Shown here piece after piece: positions 8,228 to 16,901 of a DNA stretch of 64,000 nucleotides. The notes below the pieces were generated by a model. It was given only the letters and a program-made list of their open reading frames with translations, made no database searches and was not told where the DNA came from. The stretch comes from Pseudomonas oryzihabitans (GTDB taxonomy: Bacteria; Pseudomonadota; Gammaproteobacteria; Pseudomonadales; Pseudomonadaceae). The stretch spans positions 1 through 64,000 of the forward strand of contig NZ_VDND01000001.1 of the NCBI RefSeq assembly GCF_007665395.1. Direction: 5' to 3'. The translations under genes and the position numbers were made by a program. Numbering within the stretch: the first letter of the stretch is position 1; the number at the start of each line of letters is the position of its first letter.

Positions 8228-9079
8228 TCACGCCGGGCCTAATACCTTGGTGGTGGTCGGGTGCTGGCCCCACTCGCTCCAGGAGCCGTCGTAGAGGCGC
8301 CCATCGGGCAAACCGGCGACGTTCAGGGCCAGCAGCAGGACCGCCGCGGTGACGCCGCTGCCGCAGCTGGTGATCACCGGATGGAGGCCGTCGACCCCCA
8401 GGGCCTGGAAGCGCTGGCGTAGCTCCTGCGCCGGCAACAGGGTGCCGTCCGCGGTGAACAGACTGTCGTAGGGCAGATTCTGGCTGCCGGGCATATGGCC
8501 GGACGCCACGCCCGGGCGCGGCTCCGCTAACTCGCCGGTGAAGCGCTTGGCGCTCCGGGCATCGAGCACCTGGGTCTGGCCCACGGTGAGGGCGGTCTGG
8601 ACATCGCCCAGGCCGCACAGCAGGCGGTTGTTCAGGGTGGTCGGATAGGGTGGCTGAGCTTCGCGCCGATTGACGCCGGCCTCCAGGGGCAGGCCCAGCT
8701 CCCGCCAGAGTGGCAGGCCGCCATCCAGCACCACCACCTGGTCATGACCGAACAGCCGGAACAGCCACCAGGCACGGGCGGCGGAGAACAGCCCCTTCTG
8801 GTCATAGACCACCACGAGGGTGTCCGGCGTCAGCCCCAGTTCGCCGGCGAGCCGGGCGAAGCGCCCCGCGCTGGGGACCATGTGCGGGAGGGAGGTATCC
8901 GGATCGGAGAAGTGCTCGATATCGAAGCGCAGGGCGCCAGGGATGTGCTGCTGGCGATAGGTCTCGTCGGCTACCTGCGGCTCGTTCGGCAGGTAGAGGC
9001 TGGCATCGAGGATCAGCAGCTCGGCGCGGCCGAGTTGCGCCTGCAGCCAGGCGGCGGTGACCAGGGGGGAGGCGATCAT
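8228..9079 (-). CDS. sseA: 3-mercaptopyruvate sulfurtransferase (SseA type)
   Basis: Tandem rhodanese-domain enzyme transferring sulfur from 3-mercaptopyruvate to thiols or cyanide. Of 283 residues, the N-terminal inactive domain contains LILDASLYLP and HIPGALRFDIEHFSD; the C-terminal catalytic domain contains VLDARSAKRFTG, GHMPGSQNLPY and the active loop CGSGVTA with Cys239, diagnostic of mercaptopyruvate rather than thiosulfate transferase. AGGAG lies 8 nt before the ATG. It is divergent from the serine acetyltransferase gene and so part of a cysteine-centred block. Confidence 0.92.
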   Translation of the reverse strand: MIASPLVTAAWLQAQLGRAELLILDASLYLPNEPQVADETYRQQHIPGALRFDIEHFSDPDTSLPHMVPSAGRFARLAGELGLTPDTLVVVYDQKGLFSAARAWWLFRLFGHDQVVVLDGGLPLWRELGLPLEAGVNRREAQPPYPTTLNNRLLCGLGDVQTALTVGQTQVLDARSAKRFTGELAEPRPGVASGHMPGSQNLPYDSLFTADGTLLPAQELRQRFQALGVDGLHPVITSCGSGVTAAVLLLALNVAGLPDGRLYDGSWSEWGQHPTTTKVLGPA

Positions 9080-9196
9080 GGTGGGCGCTCCTGGGTTGGC
9101 GAAGGTCGAACAGCTTACCGCGCCCGGTGCGGCGTGGGCTGTCAGAGAGCAGCGGATACTTTATCCTCGACGATCTGGCAACTGGGTAGAAGACTT

Positions 9197-10141
9197 ATGA
9201 GCGACAACAACGGGCACTCCACGGGTGGCAACGACTGGCAACTTAGTCGTATCGTCGGCGAACTCCATGCCGCACGCAGCCATTGGCGTGAAACGCATGG
9301 GCGCTTCCGTGAATTCAGCGGCCGTGAGCTGCCCTCGCGCAGCGTGATGGCCAGCGTGATCGAATCCTTGAGCGGCGCGCTCTTTCCGCTGCGACTCGGA
9401 CCGGATCAGCTGCGTCAGGAGAGCGAGGACTTCTACGTCGGTTTCGAGCTGGAGCGCGCGCTCAACGCCCTGGTGATCCAGGCCAGGTTGGAACTCGACT
9501 ATTTCGCCAAGCAACGCGGCGAGAACGGCAGCAATCGCGCCGACGAGGCCCGCCAGCTGGTGCAGGGCTTCGCCCTGGCGCTCCCGGACCTGCGGCGCCT
9601 GCTGGACACCGATGTGATCGCCGCCTACCAGGGCGACCCGGCCGCGCGCAGCGTGGACGAGGTGCTGCTCTGCTATCCGGGCATCTACGCCATGATCCAT
9701 CACCGCATCGCCCATCACTTCTATCGCAGCGGCCTGCCGTTGCTGGCGCGGATGGTCAGCGAGCGGGCGCACTCGGCGACCGGGATCGACATCCATCCCG
9801 GCGCCCAGATCGGCGAAGGCTTCTTCATCGACCATGGCACCGGCGTGGTCATCGGCGAGACCTGCATCATCGGCGACCGGGTGCGCATCTACCAGGCGGT
9901 CACCCTGGGCGCCAAGCGCTTCCCGGCCGATGCCGAGGGCAATCTCAAGAAGGGTCACCCGCGCCATCCCATTGTCGAGGACGACGTGGTGATCTATGCC
10001 GGGGCGACCATCCTTGGCCGCATCACCATCGGCCAGGGCTCGACCATCGGTGGCAATGTCTGGCTGACCCACGGCGTCCCGGCCAACAGCAACGTCAGCC
10101 AGGCCAGCCTGCAAGGCTGCGCCGGTCTGGCTCAGGAGTAG
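9197..10141 (+). CDS. epsC: Serine O-acetyltransferase (EpsC type)
   Basis: Makes O-acetyl-L-serine, the carbon skeleton for cysteine synthesis. The 314 residues have an N-terminal helical domain and a C-terminal left-handed beta-helix of hexapeptide repeats, with GIDIHPGAQIGEGFFIDHGTG, VVIGETCIIGDRV and AGATILGRITIGQGSTIGG; catalytic His and Asp are expected in the first. The length fits the larger EpsC group rather than E. coli CysE (273). The ATG at 9197 opens MSDNNGHSTGG; the frame is open upstream into sseA but without similarity. Its end overlaps the convergent cystine transporter ATPase gene by 10 bp. Confidence 0.9.
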   Translation: MSDNNGHSTGGNDWQLSRIVGELHAARSHWRETHGRFREFSGRELPSRSVMASVIESLSGALFPLRLGPDQLRQESEDFYVGFELERALNALVIQARLELDYFAKQRGENGSNRADEARQLVQGFALALPDLRRLLDTDVIAAYQGDPAARSVDEVLLCYPGIYAMIHHRIAHHFYRSGLPLLARMVSERAHSATGIDIHPGAQIGEGFFIDHGTGVVIGETCIIGDRVRIYQAVTLGAKRFPADAEGNLKKGHPRHPIVEDDVVIYAGATILGRITIGQGSTIGGNVWLTHGVPANSNVSQASLQGCAGLAQE

Positions 10142-10896
10142 TCGGCCGCCTGGTCGCGGACGAACTTGGCGAGGAAGCGCCGGGTTCGTTCTTCGCGCGG
10201 CTGGTTGAAGACCTCGGCGGCGCTGCCTTGCTCGACGATGCGGCCGCCGTCCATGAACAGCACCCGGTGGGCGACGTCACGGGCGAAGGCCATCTCGTGG
10301 GTGACGATGAGCAGGGTGCGCCCCTCCTGGGCCAGCTCGCGAATGGTCGCCAGCACCTCGCCGACCCGCTCGGGGTCCAGCGCCGAGGTGGGTTCGTCGA
10401 AGAGGATCGCCTGGGGGCGCATGGCCAGCGCCCGGGCGATGGCGACCCTCTGCTGCTGGCCGCCGGACAGCTGCCCCGGATAGCTGTCGGCCTTGTCGGC
10501 CAGGCCGACCTTGGCCAGCAGCTCGCGACCGTGGGCGAGGGCGCTGGCGCGGTCCTCGCCCTGGACGACGATGGGCCCCTCGATCACGTTCTCCAGCGCG
10601 GTGCGATGGGGAAACAGATTGAAGTTCTGGAAGACGAAGCCCATGCGCTGGCGCACCTGGCGGATGACCCCCTGCTGGGTTTTCAACGGCTTGGCCGCGT
10701 CGATACGCAGCTCGCCCAGGCGGATGGTGCCGGCGTCCGGGGTTTCCAGCAGGTTCAGGCAGCGCAGCAGGGTGGTCTTGCCGGAGCCGCTCGGACCGAT
10801 GATGGCCACCACCTCGCCCTGGGCCACCTCCAGGTCGATGGCCTGGAGGACGGGCTGCCGCTGGAAGGACTTGGACAGTCCCTGCACCTCGATCAT
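10132..10896 (-). CDS. tcyN: L-cystine ABC transporter, ATP-binding protein
   Basis: ATPase of a polar amino acid (cystine) importer. The 254 residues show Walker A GPSGSGKTT (about 34-42), Q-loop FVFQNFNLFPHRTALENV, signature LSGGQQQRVAIARAL, Walker B ILFDEPTSALDP, and the H-switch VTHEMAFARDV. Substrate is assigned from the operon (D-cysteine desulfhydrase and FliY-like binding protein) rather than from the ATPase itself. The ATG overlaps the permease stop by 4 bp. The 3' end overlaps the convergent acetyltransferase gene. Confidence 0.88.
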   Translation of the reverse strand: MIEVQGLSKSFQRQPVLQAIDLEVAQGEVVAIIGPSGSGKTTLLRCLNLLETPDAGTIRLGELRIDAAKPLKTQQGVIRQVRQRMGFVFQNFNLFPHRTALENVIEGPIVVQGEDRASALAHGRELLAKVGLADKADSYPGQLSGGQQQRVAIARALAMRPQAILFDEPTSALDPERVGEVLATIRELAQEGRTLLIVTHEMAFARDVAHRVLFMDGGRIVEQGSAAEVFNQPREERTRRFLAKFVRDQAADYS

Positions 10897-11567
10897 GACG
10901 AGCCCCTTTCGTTGATGTGCCGCCCGTAGTGGCGTTCCAGGCGTTCCTGCAGCGTGGACAGCAGGCTGGCCAGGATCCAGTAGAGCAGTGCCGCCGCCAG
11001 GTAGAGGCTGAAGATCTCGAAGGTGCGGGCGGTGATCAGCTGGGCCTGGCGGAACAGCTCCGGCACCTGGATGGTGGCCGCCAGCGAGGTGTCCTTCACC
11101 AGCGCGATGAAGCTGTTGCCCAGTGGCGGCAGGGCGATGCGCAGGGCCTGGGGCAGGATGGCGCGCCTCAGGGTCTGCAGCGGGGTCATGCCGATGCTGG
11201 CCGCGGCTTCCCACTGGCCCCGGTCGATGGCGCCGATGGCCGCGCGGATGATCTCGGCCGTGTAGGCGGCCATGTTCAGCGAAAAGCCGATCAGCGCCGC
11301 CGGCAGCGGATCGAGTTGCACGCCGAGCTCGGGCAGCCCGTAGTAGATGACGAACAGTTGGACCAGTAGCGGAGTGCCGCGGAAGAAGGAGATGTACAGC
11401 CGCGCGAGGCTGCGCGGCAGGACATGGGCCGAGCGGCGCAGCAGCGCCAGGCCGAAGCCCAGCAGCAGGCCGAAGAACATGCCCCCGAGGCTCAGGACCA
11501 CGGTCCAGATCGCGCCCTTCAGCAGGAAGGGCAGCGAATCGAGCAGGAGCTGTAGCGTGTCGCTCAT
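10893..11567 (-). CDS. tcyL: L-cystine ABC transporter, permease
   Basis: Inner-membrane permease of the PAAT family, 224 residues. It has about five hydrophobic segments, the first around residues 15-40 (WTVVLSLGGMFFGLLLGFGL), and the HEQRTA/EAA-type loop EAAASIGMTPLQTLRRAILPQ that contacts the ATPase. I start at MSDTLQLLLDSL (11567), which overlaps the binding-protein stop by 4 bp; the in-frame start at 11591 lies further into the upstream gene. Confidence 0.88.
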   Translation of the reverse strand: MSDTLQLLLDSLPFLLKGAIWTVVLSLGGMFFGLLLGFGLALLRRSAHVLPRSLARLYISFFRGTPLLVQLFVIYYGLPELGVQLDPLPAALIGFSLNMAAYTAEIIRAAIGAIDRGQWEAAASIGMTPLQTLRRAILPQALRIALPPLGNSFIALVKDTSLAATIQVPELFRQAQLITARTFEIFSLYLAAALLYWILASLLSTLQERLERHYGRHINERGSS

Positions 11568-12361
11568 TGGGTGACGTCGGCCTTGAACCACTTCTCCGAG
11601 ATCTTCGCCAGGGTGCCGTCGGCGCGCAGCTTGGCGATGGCCTGGTCGATGGCAGCGTGGAATTCCGGATCACCCTTGCGTTCGGCGATGCCTGATTCCT
11701 GGCGACTGAAGGGCTCGCCGGCGAGGGCCAGGCGGTCCTTGGTCTTGGCCAGCAGTTCCAGGGCGGCCAGGCGGTCGACGAGGATGGCGTCGATACGGCC
11801 GACGCGCAGGTCCTGGTACTTGGTCGGGTCGTCTTCGTAGGTGCGGACGTCCGCCTGGGGGACGTTCTTGCGCAGCCACTGCTCGTAGTTGGTCCCCAGG
11901 CCGACACCGACCTTCTTGCCGGCGAGGTCGGCGGCTGTCTTGATGGTGGCGGCGTCATCCTTGCGCACCAGGGCCTGGAGGCCGGAAACGGTGTAGGGGG
12001 TGGAGAAATCGTACTTCTTCTTGCGCTCGTCGCTGATCGTCACCTGGTTGATCACCACGTCCAGGCGCCGGGATTCCAGGGCGGCCAGCAGGCCATCCCA
12101 CTTGCCCGGCTCGATCTTCGCCTTCACGCCCAGCTCCTTGGCAAGCGCCTTGGCGAAGTCGACCTCGAAGCCGGTCAACTGGCCCTGTTCGTCCTGGAAG
12201 CTGAAAGGCGGGTAGGTGCCCTCCAGGCCGACGACCAGTTCGCCGCGCTGCTTGACGGTCTGCAGCAGGTCCTCGGCCTGGGCGGTGGCCTGGTGGGCCA
12301 GACCCAGGGCCAGCAGCAGGGCGGCGCTACGGAAGAGACGCTGGGAGAGAGGTTTACGCAT
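11564..12361 (-). CDS. tcyJ: L-cystine ABC transporter, periplasmic binding protein
   Basis: Periplasmic solute-binding protein (SBP_bac_3) of 265 residues. A Sec signal peptide spans about residues 1-29 (RSAALLLALGLAHQATA). The mature part begins DLLQTVKQRGELVVGLEGTY and carries PPFSF and GFEVDFAKALAKELGV, typical of FliY/TcyJ cystine-binding proteins. It is followed by permease and ATPase genes with 4-bp overlaps. The dcyD gene lies 108 nt upstream, separated by an imperfect palindrome at 12398-12420. Confidence 0.9.
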   Translation of the reverse strand: MRKPLSQRLFRSAALLLALGLAHQATAQAEDLLQTVKQRGELVVGLEGTYPPFSFQDEQGQLTGFEVDFAKALAKELGVKAKIEPGKWDGLLAALESRRLDVVINQVTISDERKKKYDFSTPYTVSGLQALVRKDDAATIKTAADLAGKKVGVGLGTNYEQWLRKNVPQADVRTYEDDPTKYQDLRVGRIDAILVDRLAALELLAKTKDRLALAGEPFSRQESGIAERKGDPEFHAAIDQAIAKLRADGTLAKISEKWFKADVTQ

Positions 12362-12397
12362 GGAGGTGATCCTTGTTGGTAGAGGTGCGCCACTATG

Positions 12398-12420
12398 AAG
12401 GTGTCTGATCAGACCACCTT
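12398..12420. promoter_or_regulatory. Palindrome between dcyD and tcyJ
   Basis: A perfect 12-bp core GTCTGATCAGAC (12403-12414) sits inside longer arms AAGGTG and CACCTT that are one base out of register. No U-tract follows on the minus strand, so an operator or processing hairpin is likelier than a terminator. Confidence 0.4.
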
Positions 12421-12469
12421 AGTTCGAAAACTGCTGACCTTATGCCAGCATCCCGTGCGCAGGGCCTGG

Positions 12470-13462
12470 TCAGGCTAGCCAGTCGCCATAGGCGAAGGTG
12501 CCCGGGGCGCCGCCGGTGTGCAGGAACACCAGGGGGCCAGGCGGCAACGCGGCGTGGGCCGCCAGGTCCAGTAGCCCGGCCATGGCCTTGCCGGTATAGA
12601 CCGGATCCAGCACCAGGCCTTCCAGCCGGCCCAGGCGGCGGATGGCGGCCAGGGTGGCGGGGTTGGGTTCGCCATAGCGCGGCCCGTGGTAGGCGTCGCG
12701 CAGCTGGGGTGGCGCCAGGGGGACCGGCACGCCGAGCAGCTCGGCCAGTTGCTGCCGCAGTAGCGTCACCTTCGGCAGCTGGTCAGCGTTGCGGCGAGAC
12801 ACGGTGACGCCTATCACCGGTACCTCGGGGCGCAGGTGCTGGAAGGCGAGATCCAGGCCCGCCTGGGTACCGGCGCTGCCCGAGGCGAGGATGACGGCGG
12901 CCGGGTGCAGGTCGAGCGCCTCCAGTTGCGCATTCAGCTCGATGCCGGCGCGGACATAGCCGAGGGCGCCCAAGGCGCTGGAACCTCCGACGGGGATCAC
13001 CCGGGGCGTGCGTCCCTGCTGGCGCAGGCGCTCGGCCTCGGCCTCCAGCTGGCTGGGCGGATCCTGGAGCGCGGCGACGGGGATGACCTGGGCACCGAAA
13101 AGCTCGAGCAGCAATCTATTGCCACCCTGCAGGTAGCCGGGGTCGGTCGTGCCGAGGGGATTCTCCAGCAGGGCGACGCAGGCGAGTCCCTGCTGCGCGG
13201 CGACCGCGGCGGTCTGGCGCACGTGGTTGGACTGGATGGCGCCCGCGGTTACCAGGGTGTCGGCGCCTGCCGCCAGGGCCTCGGCGACGAGATACTCCAG
13301 CTTGCGCACCTTGTTGCCGCCCAGGGCGAGGCTGGTGGTGTCGTCGCGTTTGCAATAGACCGGTCGCCCGAGCTCCGCCGACAGCCGTGGCAGGAAGTCC
13401 AGTGGCGTGGCGGAGGCCTGCAGCGTCAGGCGTGGAAAGCGGGCGAGGGCGGTGGCGAGCAT
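12470..13462 (-). CDS. dcyD: D-cysteine desulfhydrase
   Basis: PLP enzyme converting D-cysteine to pyruvate, sulfide and ammonia. The 330 residues match the family length. PLP Lys51 sits in LALGGNKVRKLEYL, substrate-loop AGAIQSNHVRQTAA, phosphate loop ILASGSAGTQAGL, and C-terminal VYTGKAMAGLL and HTGGAPGTFAY. It resembles ACC deaminases, but operon linkage with a cystine ABC transporter matches dcyD-tcyJLN in enterics and pseudomonads. It is first in the operon. Confidence 0.92.
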   Translation of the reverse strand: MLATALARFPRLTLQASATPLDFLPRLSAELGRPVYCKRDDTTSLALGGNKVRKLEYLVAEALAAGADTLVTAGAIQSNHVRQTAAVAAQQGLACVALLENPLGTTDPGYLQGGNRLLLELFGAQVIPVAALQDPPSQLEAEAERLRQQGRTPRVIPVGGSSALGALGYVRAGIELNAQLEALDLHPAAVILASGSAGTQAGLDLAFQHLRPEVPVIGVTVSRRNADQLPKVTLLRQQLAELLGVPVPLAPPQLRDAYHGPRYGEPNPATLAAIRRLGRLEGLVLDPVYTGKAMAGLLDLAAHAALPPGPLVFLHTGGAPGTFAYGDWLA

Positions 13463-13530
13463 GGCGGGACCTGGCCTGGTGAGGGTGGCGTCACTCTAGG
13501 CCGAAGCCGTACCCACCAGCAATCCTCGTC

Positions 13531-14184
13531 TCAGGCCGGATCGGTCCGGTGCGCCCAGGCCTGGGGTATCAGCGAACGCAGCAGCAGGCCGTAGAGCGGT
13601 ACGAAGAGGATCAGGCTGACCGTCAGCTTCACGCCGTAGTCGACCAGCGCGATCTCTGGCCAATGGGCCGCCATGAAGGGGTTGGGGCTGCGCCAGAAGG
13701 CCACGGCGAAGAAGGCCAGGGTGTCGAGGGCATTGCCGAACAGGGTCGAGACGGTGGGCGCCAGCCACCAGTGACGGGAACGGCGCAGGCGATCGAAGAC
13801 CTGGATGTCGAGCAACTGGCCCAGCACATAGGCGCAGAAGCTGGCCAGGGAGATGCGCAGGACGAAGACATTGAGCGCGGCCAGCGCCGCCCAGCCCTGG
13901 AAGCTGCCGTCCTGGAACAGCACGGAGACGCCGTAGGAGGCCACCAGCGCCGGAATCATCACCCGCGCGATGACCTGGCGCGCCGCGGCTTTGCCCATCA
14001 GGCGGACGGTGAGGTCGGTGGCGAGGAAGATGAAGGGGAAGCTGAAGGCGCCCCAGGTGGTGTGCCAGCCGAGCAGCTGCAGGGGTAGCTGCACCAGGTA
14101 GTTGCTGGCGATGATGATCAGGACGTGGAAGGCGACCAGCGCGGCGACCGCCGTACGGCGCGTGGATGGACGAGGTGCGAGCAT
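13531..14184 (-). CDS. yhhQ: Queuosine precursor (preQ0/preQ1) transporter, YhhQ family
   Basis: Integral membrane protein of 217 residues in the YhhQ/VUT family (COG1738) that imports queuosine precursors for tRNA modification. Hydrophobic helices include VAALVAFHVLIIIASNYLV near the start; the family features SFPFIFLATDLTVR, SFCAYVLGQLLDIQVF and STLFGNALDTLAFF are present. Start MLAPRPSTRR (14184) has AAAAAGG 7 nt upstream, which is itself the 3' strand of a predicted preQ1-I riboswitch (14192-14226). The riboswitch prediction and the family support each other. Confidence 0.92.
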   Translation of the reverse strand: MLAPRPSTRRTAVAALVAFHVLIIIASNYLVQLPLQLLGWHTTWGAFSFPFIFLATDLTVRLMGKAAARQVIARVMIPALVASYGVSVLFQDGSFQGWAALAALNVFVLRISLASFCAYVLGQLLDIQVFDRLRRSRHWWLAPTVSTLFGNALDTLAFFAVAFWRSPNPFMAAHWPEIALVDYGVKLTVSLILFVPLYGLLLRSLIPQAWAHRTDPA

Positions 14185-14191
14185 GAAAGGG

Positions 14192-14226
14192 CCTTTTTGG
14201 AGGTGCCTGGGGTGAGGGAACCCAGG
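14192..14226 (-). promoter_or_regulatory. Candidate preQ1-I riboswitch
   Basis: Read on the minus strand: P1 arm CCUGGG (14226-14221), loop UUCCCUCAC, P1 arm CCCAGG preceded by an extra C that would read preQ1, linker CACCUCC, then AAAAAGG (to 14192). Loop CCU can pair with the terminal AGG, giving the P2 pseudoknot and hiding the ribosome binding site 7 nt before yhhQ. Length (about 34 nt), the GG-UUC junction, ACCCC and the A-rich tail agree with known preQ1-I aptamers; the loop is 1-3 nt shorter than usual. Confidence 0.6.
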
Positions 14227-14342
14227 CCCCGGAATCCGGGGCGGCGCCATCCTAGCCTAAACCGGGCGCTGCTCACCAGCGAGCGTCCGGGCATTGAAGG
14301 GAGTCGCTCCTCCCGGAGCGCTCCCGGTGAGGCTGAACGGAC

Positions 14343-15482
14343 TCAGGCGGCCGGCTTGAGTACCACCTTGGTCCAGCCGTCGTCCCGCGCATCGAAATGC
14401 CGATAGGCGTCCGGCGCCTCGGCCAGGCTCAGGCGGTGGGAGATGATCTGCGAGGGTCGCGCCTTACCGACGTGGATCAGCCGCGCCAGCTCGCGGTTGT
14501 AGTTCTTGACGTTGGCCTGGCCGGTACGGATCTGCTGGCCCTTGAACCAGAAGTTGCCGAAATCGAAGGCCATCTTGCCTTGCTTGGCCAAGTCGTTCTG
14601 GCCGCCCGGGTCCTGGGGCACGAACACCCCGACCACGCCGATACCGCCGGTAGCCCGCGTCGAGGCCACCAGGTTGTTCATGGTGAGGTGATTGGCCTCG
14701 CGCCCATGGTGGTCGCAGCACTGGTAGCCGACGCACTCGCAGCCACGGTCGGTACCCCGCCCATGGGTGAGATTGAGGATCTGCTCCACCGCATCGGCCT
14801 CCTTGGCATGGATGGCCTTGGCCCCGAGCTTTTCCGCCAGGGCCAGGCGATCCGGTTGGTCGTCCACCACATAGACCTCGGAGGCGCCGCGGATCATGGC
14901 GGCGTGGGTGGCCATCAGGCCAACCGGCCCCGCGCCATAGATGGCGATGGACTCGCCCGGACGCAGTCCGGCCAGTTCGGTGGCATGCCAGCCGGTGGGG
15001 AAGATGTCGGAGAGCATCACGTAGTCGTCTTCGCGTTCCGCGGCGTCCTCGGGCAGGACCAGGCAGTTGAAGTCGGCATAGGGCACCCGCAGCAACTCCG
15101 CCTGGCCGCCCTGGTAGGGGCCCATGTCGGCGAAGCCGTAGGCCGCGCCGGCTACACCCGGGTTGGCGGTGAGGCAGAAGCCGGTCAAGCCGCGCTCGCA
15201 GTTCTCGCAGAAGCCGCAGCCGATGTTGAAGGGCAGGCAGACCCGGTCGCCGACCTTGATGCGGTCGACGCCGAGGCCGACCTCCACCACCTCGCCGAGG
15301 TTCTCGTGGCCGAAGACCCGGCCGCTTTCGAAGCTGGTGCGCCCTTCGTACATGTGCAGGTCCGAGCCGCAGATGTTGGTGGTGGTGATCCTGACGATGA
15401 CGTCGGTGGGTTTTTCGATGCGGGGATCGGCTACGTTCTTGACCGCGACGTCGCGCGGGCCCTGGTAAACCACAGCTTTCAT
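14343..15482 (-). CDS. Glutathione-independent formaldehyde dehydrogenase family protein
   Basis: Zinc-dependent medium-chain dehydrogenase of 379 residues. Catalytic zinc ligands are in NICGSDLHMYEGR (Cys) and VFGHENLGEV (His-Glu). A structural-zinc Cys cluster follows, CGFCENCERGLTGFC, and the NAD motif is AIYGAGPVGLMATHAA. The C-terminal half has the QQIRTGQANVKNYNRELA region typical of PFDH-like enzymes, which oxidise formaldehyde or other aldehydes/alcohols without glutathione. Start MKAVVYQG (15482) has GGAG 8 nt upstream; a GTG at 15491 is an alternative. It stands alone, so the physiological substrate is unknown. Confidence 0.82.
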   Translation of the reverse strand: MKAVVYQGPRDVAVKNVADPRIEKPTDVIVRITTTNICGSDLHMYEGRTSFESGRVFGHENLGEVVEVGLGVDRIKVGDRVCLPFNIGCGFCENCERGLTGFCLTANPGVAGAAYGFADMGPYQGGQAELLRVPYADFNCLVLPEDAAEREDDYVMLSDIFPTGWHATELAGLRPGESIAIYGAGPVGLMATHAAMIRGASEVYVVDDQPDRLALAEKLGAKAIHAKEADAVEQILNLTHGRGTDRGCECVGYQCCDHHGREANHLTMNNLVASTRATGGIGVVGVFVPQDPGGQNDLAKQGKMAFDFGNFWFKGQQIRTGQANVKNYNRELARLIHVGKARPSQIISHRLSLAEAPDAYRHFDARDDGWTKVVLKPAA

Positions 15483-15686
15483 GATGTGCACTCCGGAGTG
15501 CCACGCTGGTCCGCTACGGGCACCCGCTTGGGTTGATGGAAATCGTCCCTAGGAGAGAGCGGCTTGAGCTGTCGCCTCAAGGGGAGGGCAGCGTCAAGCG
15601 GATGGGAGTTCAAATCGTCAGACGAGTTGGGCTGCGCTTGGGAGTCCTGCTAACGTTGCGCTTTTTCACCAACCAAGAGGCTTGCC

Positions 15687-16724
15687 ATGCACTATCGATC
15701 CCTGGGCCGAACCGAGCTGAAGGTGAGCGCCATTTCCCTGGGTACCATGACCTGGGGCGAGCAGAATACCGAGGCAGAAGCCTTCGAACAGATTCGCGCG
15801 GCCAAGGCGGCCGGCGTCAATCTGCTGGATACCGCCGAGATGTACCCGGTCCCGCCGCGGGCCGGGACCTATACCCGCACCGAGACCATCATCGGCAATT
15901 ATTTCCGCCGGCATGGGGATCGCGCCGATTGGGTGCTGGCGAGCAAGGCGGCTGGCCCCGGCCGCGACATGGACTACATCCGCGAGGGCGGGCTGGCCTT
16001 CACCAAGGCCAATCTCACCGCGGCGCTGGAGGCCAGTCTCAAGCGGCTGAACACCGATTACCTGGATCTCTACCAGCTGCACTGGCCTGATCGACGGACC
16101 AATTTCTTCGGCCAACTGGGCTATGTGCACGATGACAAGGCCTTCACCCCCATCGAGGAGACCCTGGAGGCGCTCGACGACCTGGTGCGGTCGGGCAAGG
16201 TCCGCCATGTGGGGCTGTCCAACGAAACGCCCTGGGGCGTGCAGCAATTCCTGCACCTGAGCGAGACCCGTGGCTGGCCGCGCGTGGTGTCGATCCAGAA
16301 TCCCTACAACCTGCTCAATCGCAGCTTCGAGGTCGGGCTGGCCGAGCAGGCCATTCGCGAGCAGGTCGGGCTGCTGGCCTATTCGCCGCTGGCGTTCGGC
16401 GTCCTGGCCGGCAAGTATCTGGATGGCGCGCGTCCGGCCGGTGCGCGGCTGACCCTGTTCGAGCGCTTCCAGCGCTACAGCAATCCCCAGGCGCAGCGGG
16501 CCGCCCAGGCCTATGTCGAGCTGGCGCGCGAACGCGGCCTGGATCCGGCGCAGATGGCCCTGGCCTTCGTCACCAGCCGGCCCTTCGTGACCAGCAACAT
16601 CATCGGCGCCACCTCGCTGGCCCAGTTGGAAAGCAACCTGGCGAGCAGCGAGCTGGAGCTCGACGATGAAACGCTGGGCGCCATCGAGGCGATCCATCTC
16701 GGCCAGCCCAATCCGGCGCCCTGA
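15687..16724 (+). CDS. tas: Aldo/keto reductase, Tas family
   Basis: NADP(H)-dependent TIM-barrel oxidoreductase of 345 residues, the usual length for Tas/YdlC-like proteins. The active-site set is visible: Asp and Tyr in LLDTAEMYP, Lys in WVLASKAAGP, and His in LYQLHWPDR. C-terminal cofactor motif TSNIIGATSLAQLESNL binds the nucleotide. The physiological substrate of this family is not established. A terminator-like hairpin (16740-16769) follows. Confidence 0.9.
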   Translation: MHYRSLGRTELKVSAISLGTMTWGEQNTEAEAFEQIRAAKAAGVNLLDTAEMYPVPPRAGTYTRTETIIGNYFRRHGDRADWVLASKAAGPGRDMDYIREGGLAFTKANLTAALEASLKRLNTDYLDLYQLHWPDRRTNFFGQLGYVHDDKAFTPIEETLEALDDLVRSGKVRHVGLSNETPWGVQQFLHLSETRGWPRVVSIQNPYNLLNRSFEVGLAEQAIREQVGLLAYSPLAFGVLAGKYLDGARPAGARLTLFERFQRYSNPQAQRAAQAYVELARERGLDPAQMALAFVTSRPFVTSNIIGATSLAQLESNLASSELELDDETLGAIEAIHLGQPNPAP

Positions 16725-16739
16725 TCGCGTGGTAGCCGG

Positions 16740-16769
16740 CGCCCGGTACAGTCGCGGTACCGGGCGTTT
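16740..16769 (+). terminator. Possible terminator after tas
   Basis: Arms CGCCCGGTA (16740-16748) and TACCGGGCG (16758-16766) with a 9-nt loop, followed only by TTTCC. The stem is strong but the U-tract is short. Confidence 0.5.
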
Positions 16770-16901
16770 CCTGGCGCCTGGCGCAAGGCGGCCATAACCG
16801 ACAGCGCAGGGACGCAAGCGCTGCTGTCCGCGACGCCTATTAAAACCCTGGCCCCAAGGGCCTAGAGTCGGTCGGACCTTCCACGCTTGCAGGTGTCCGT
16901 C

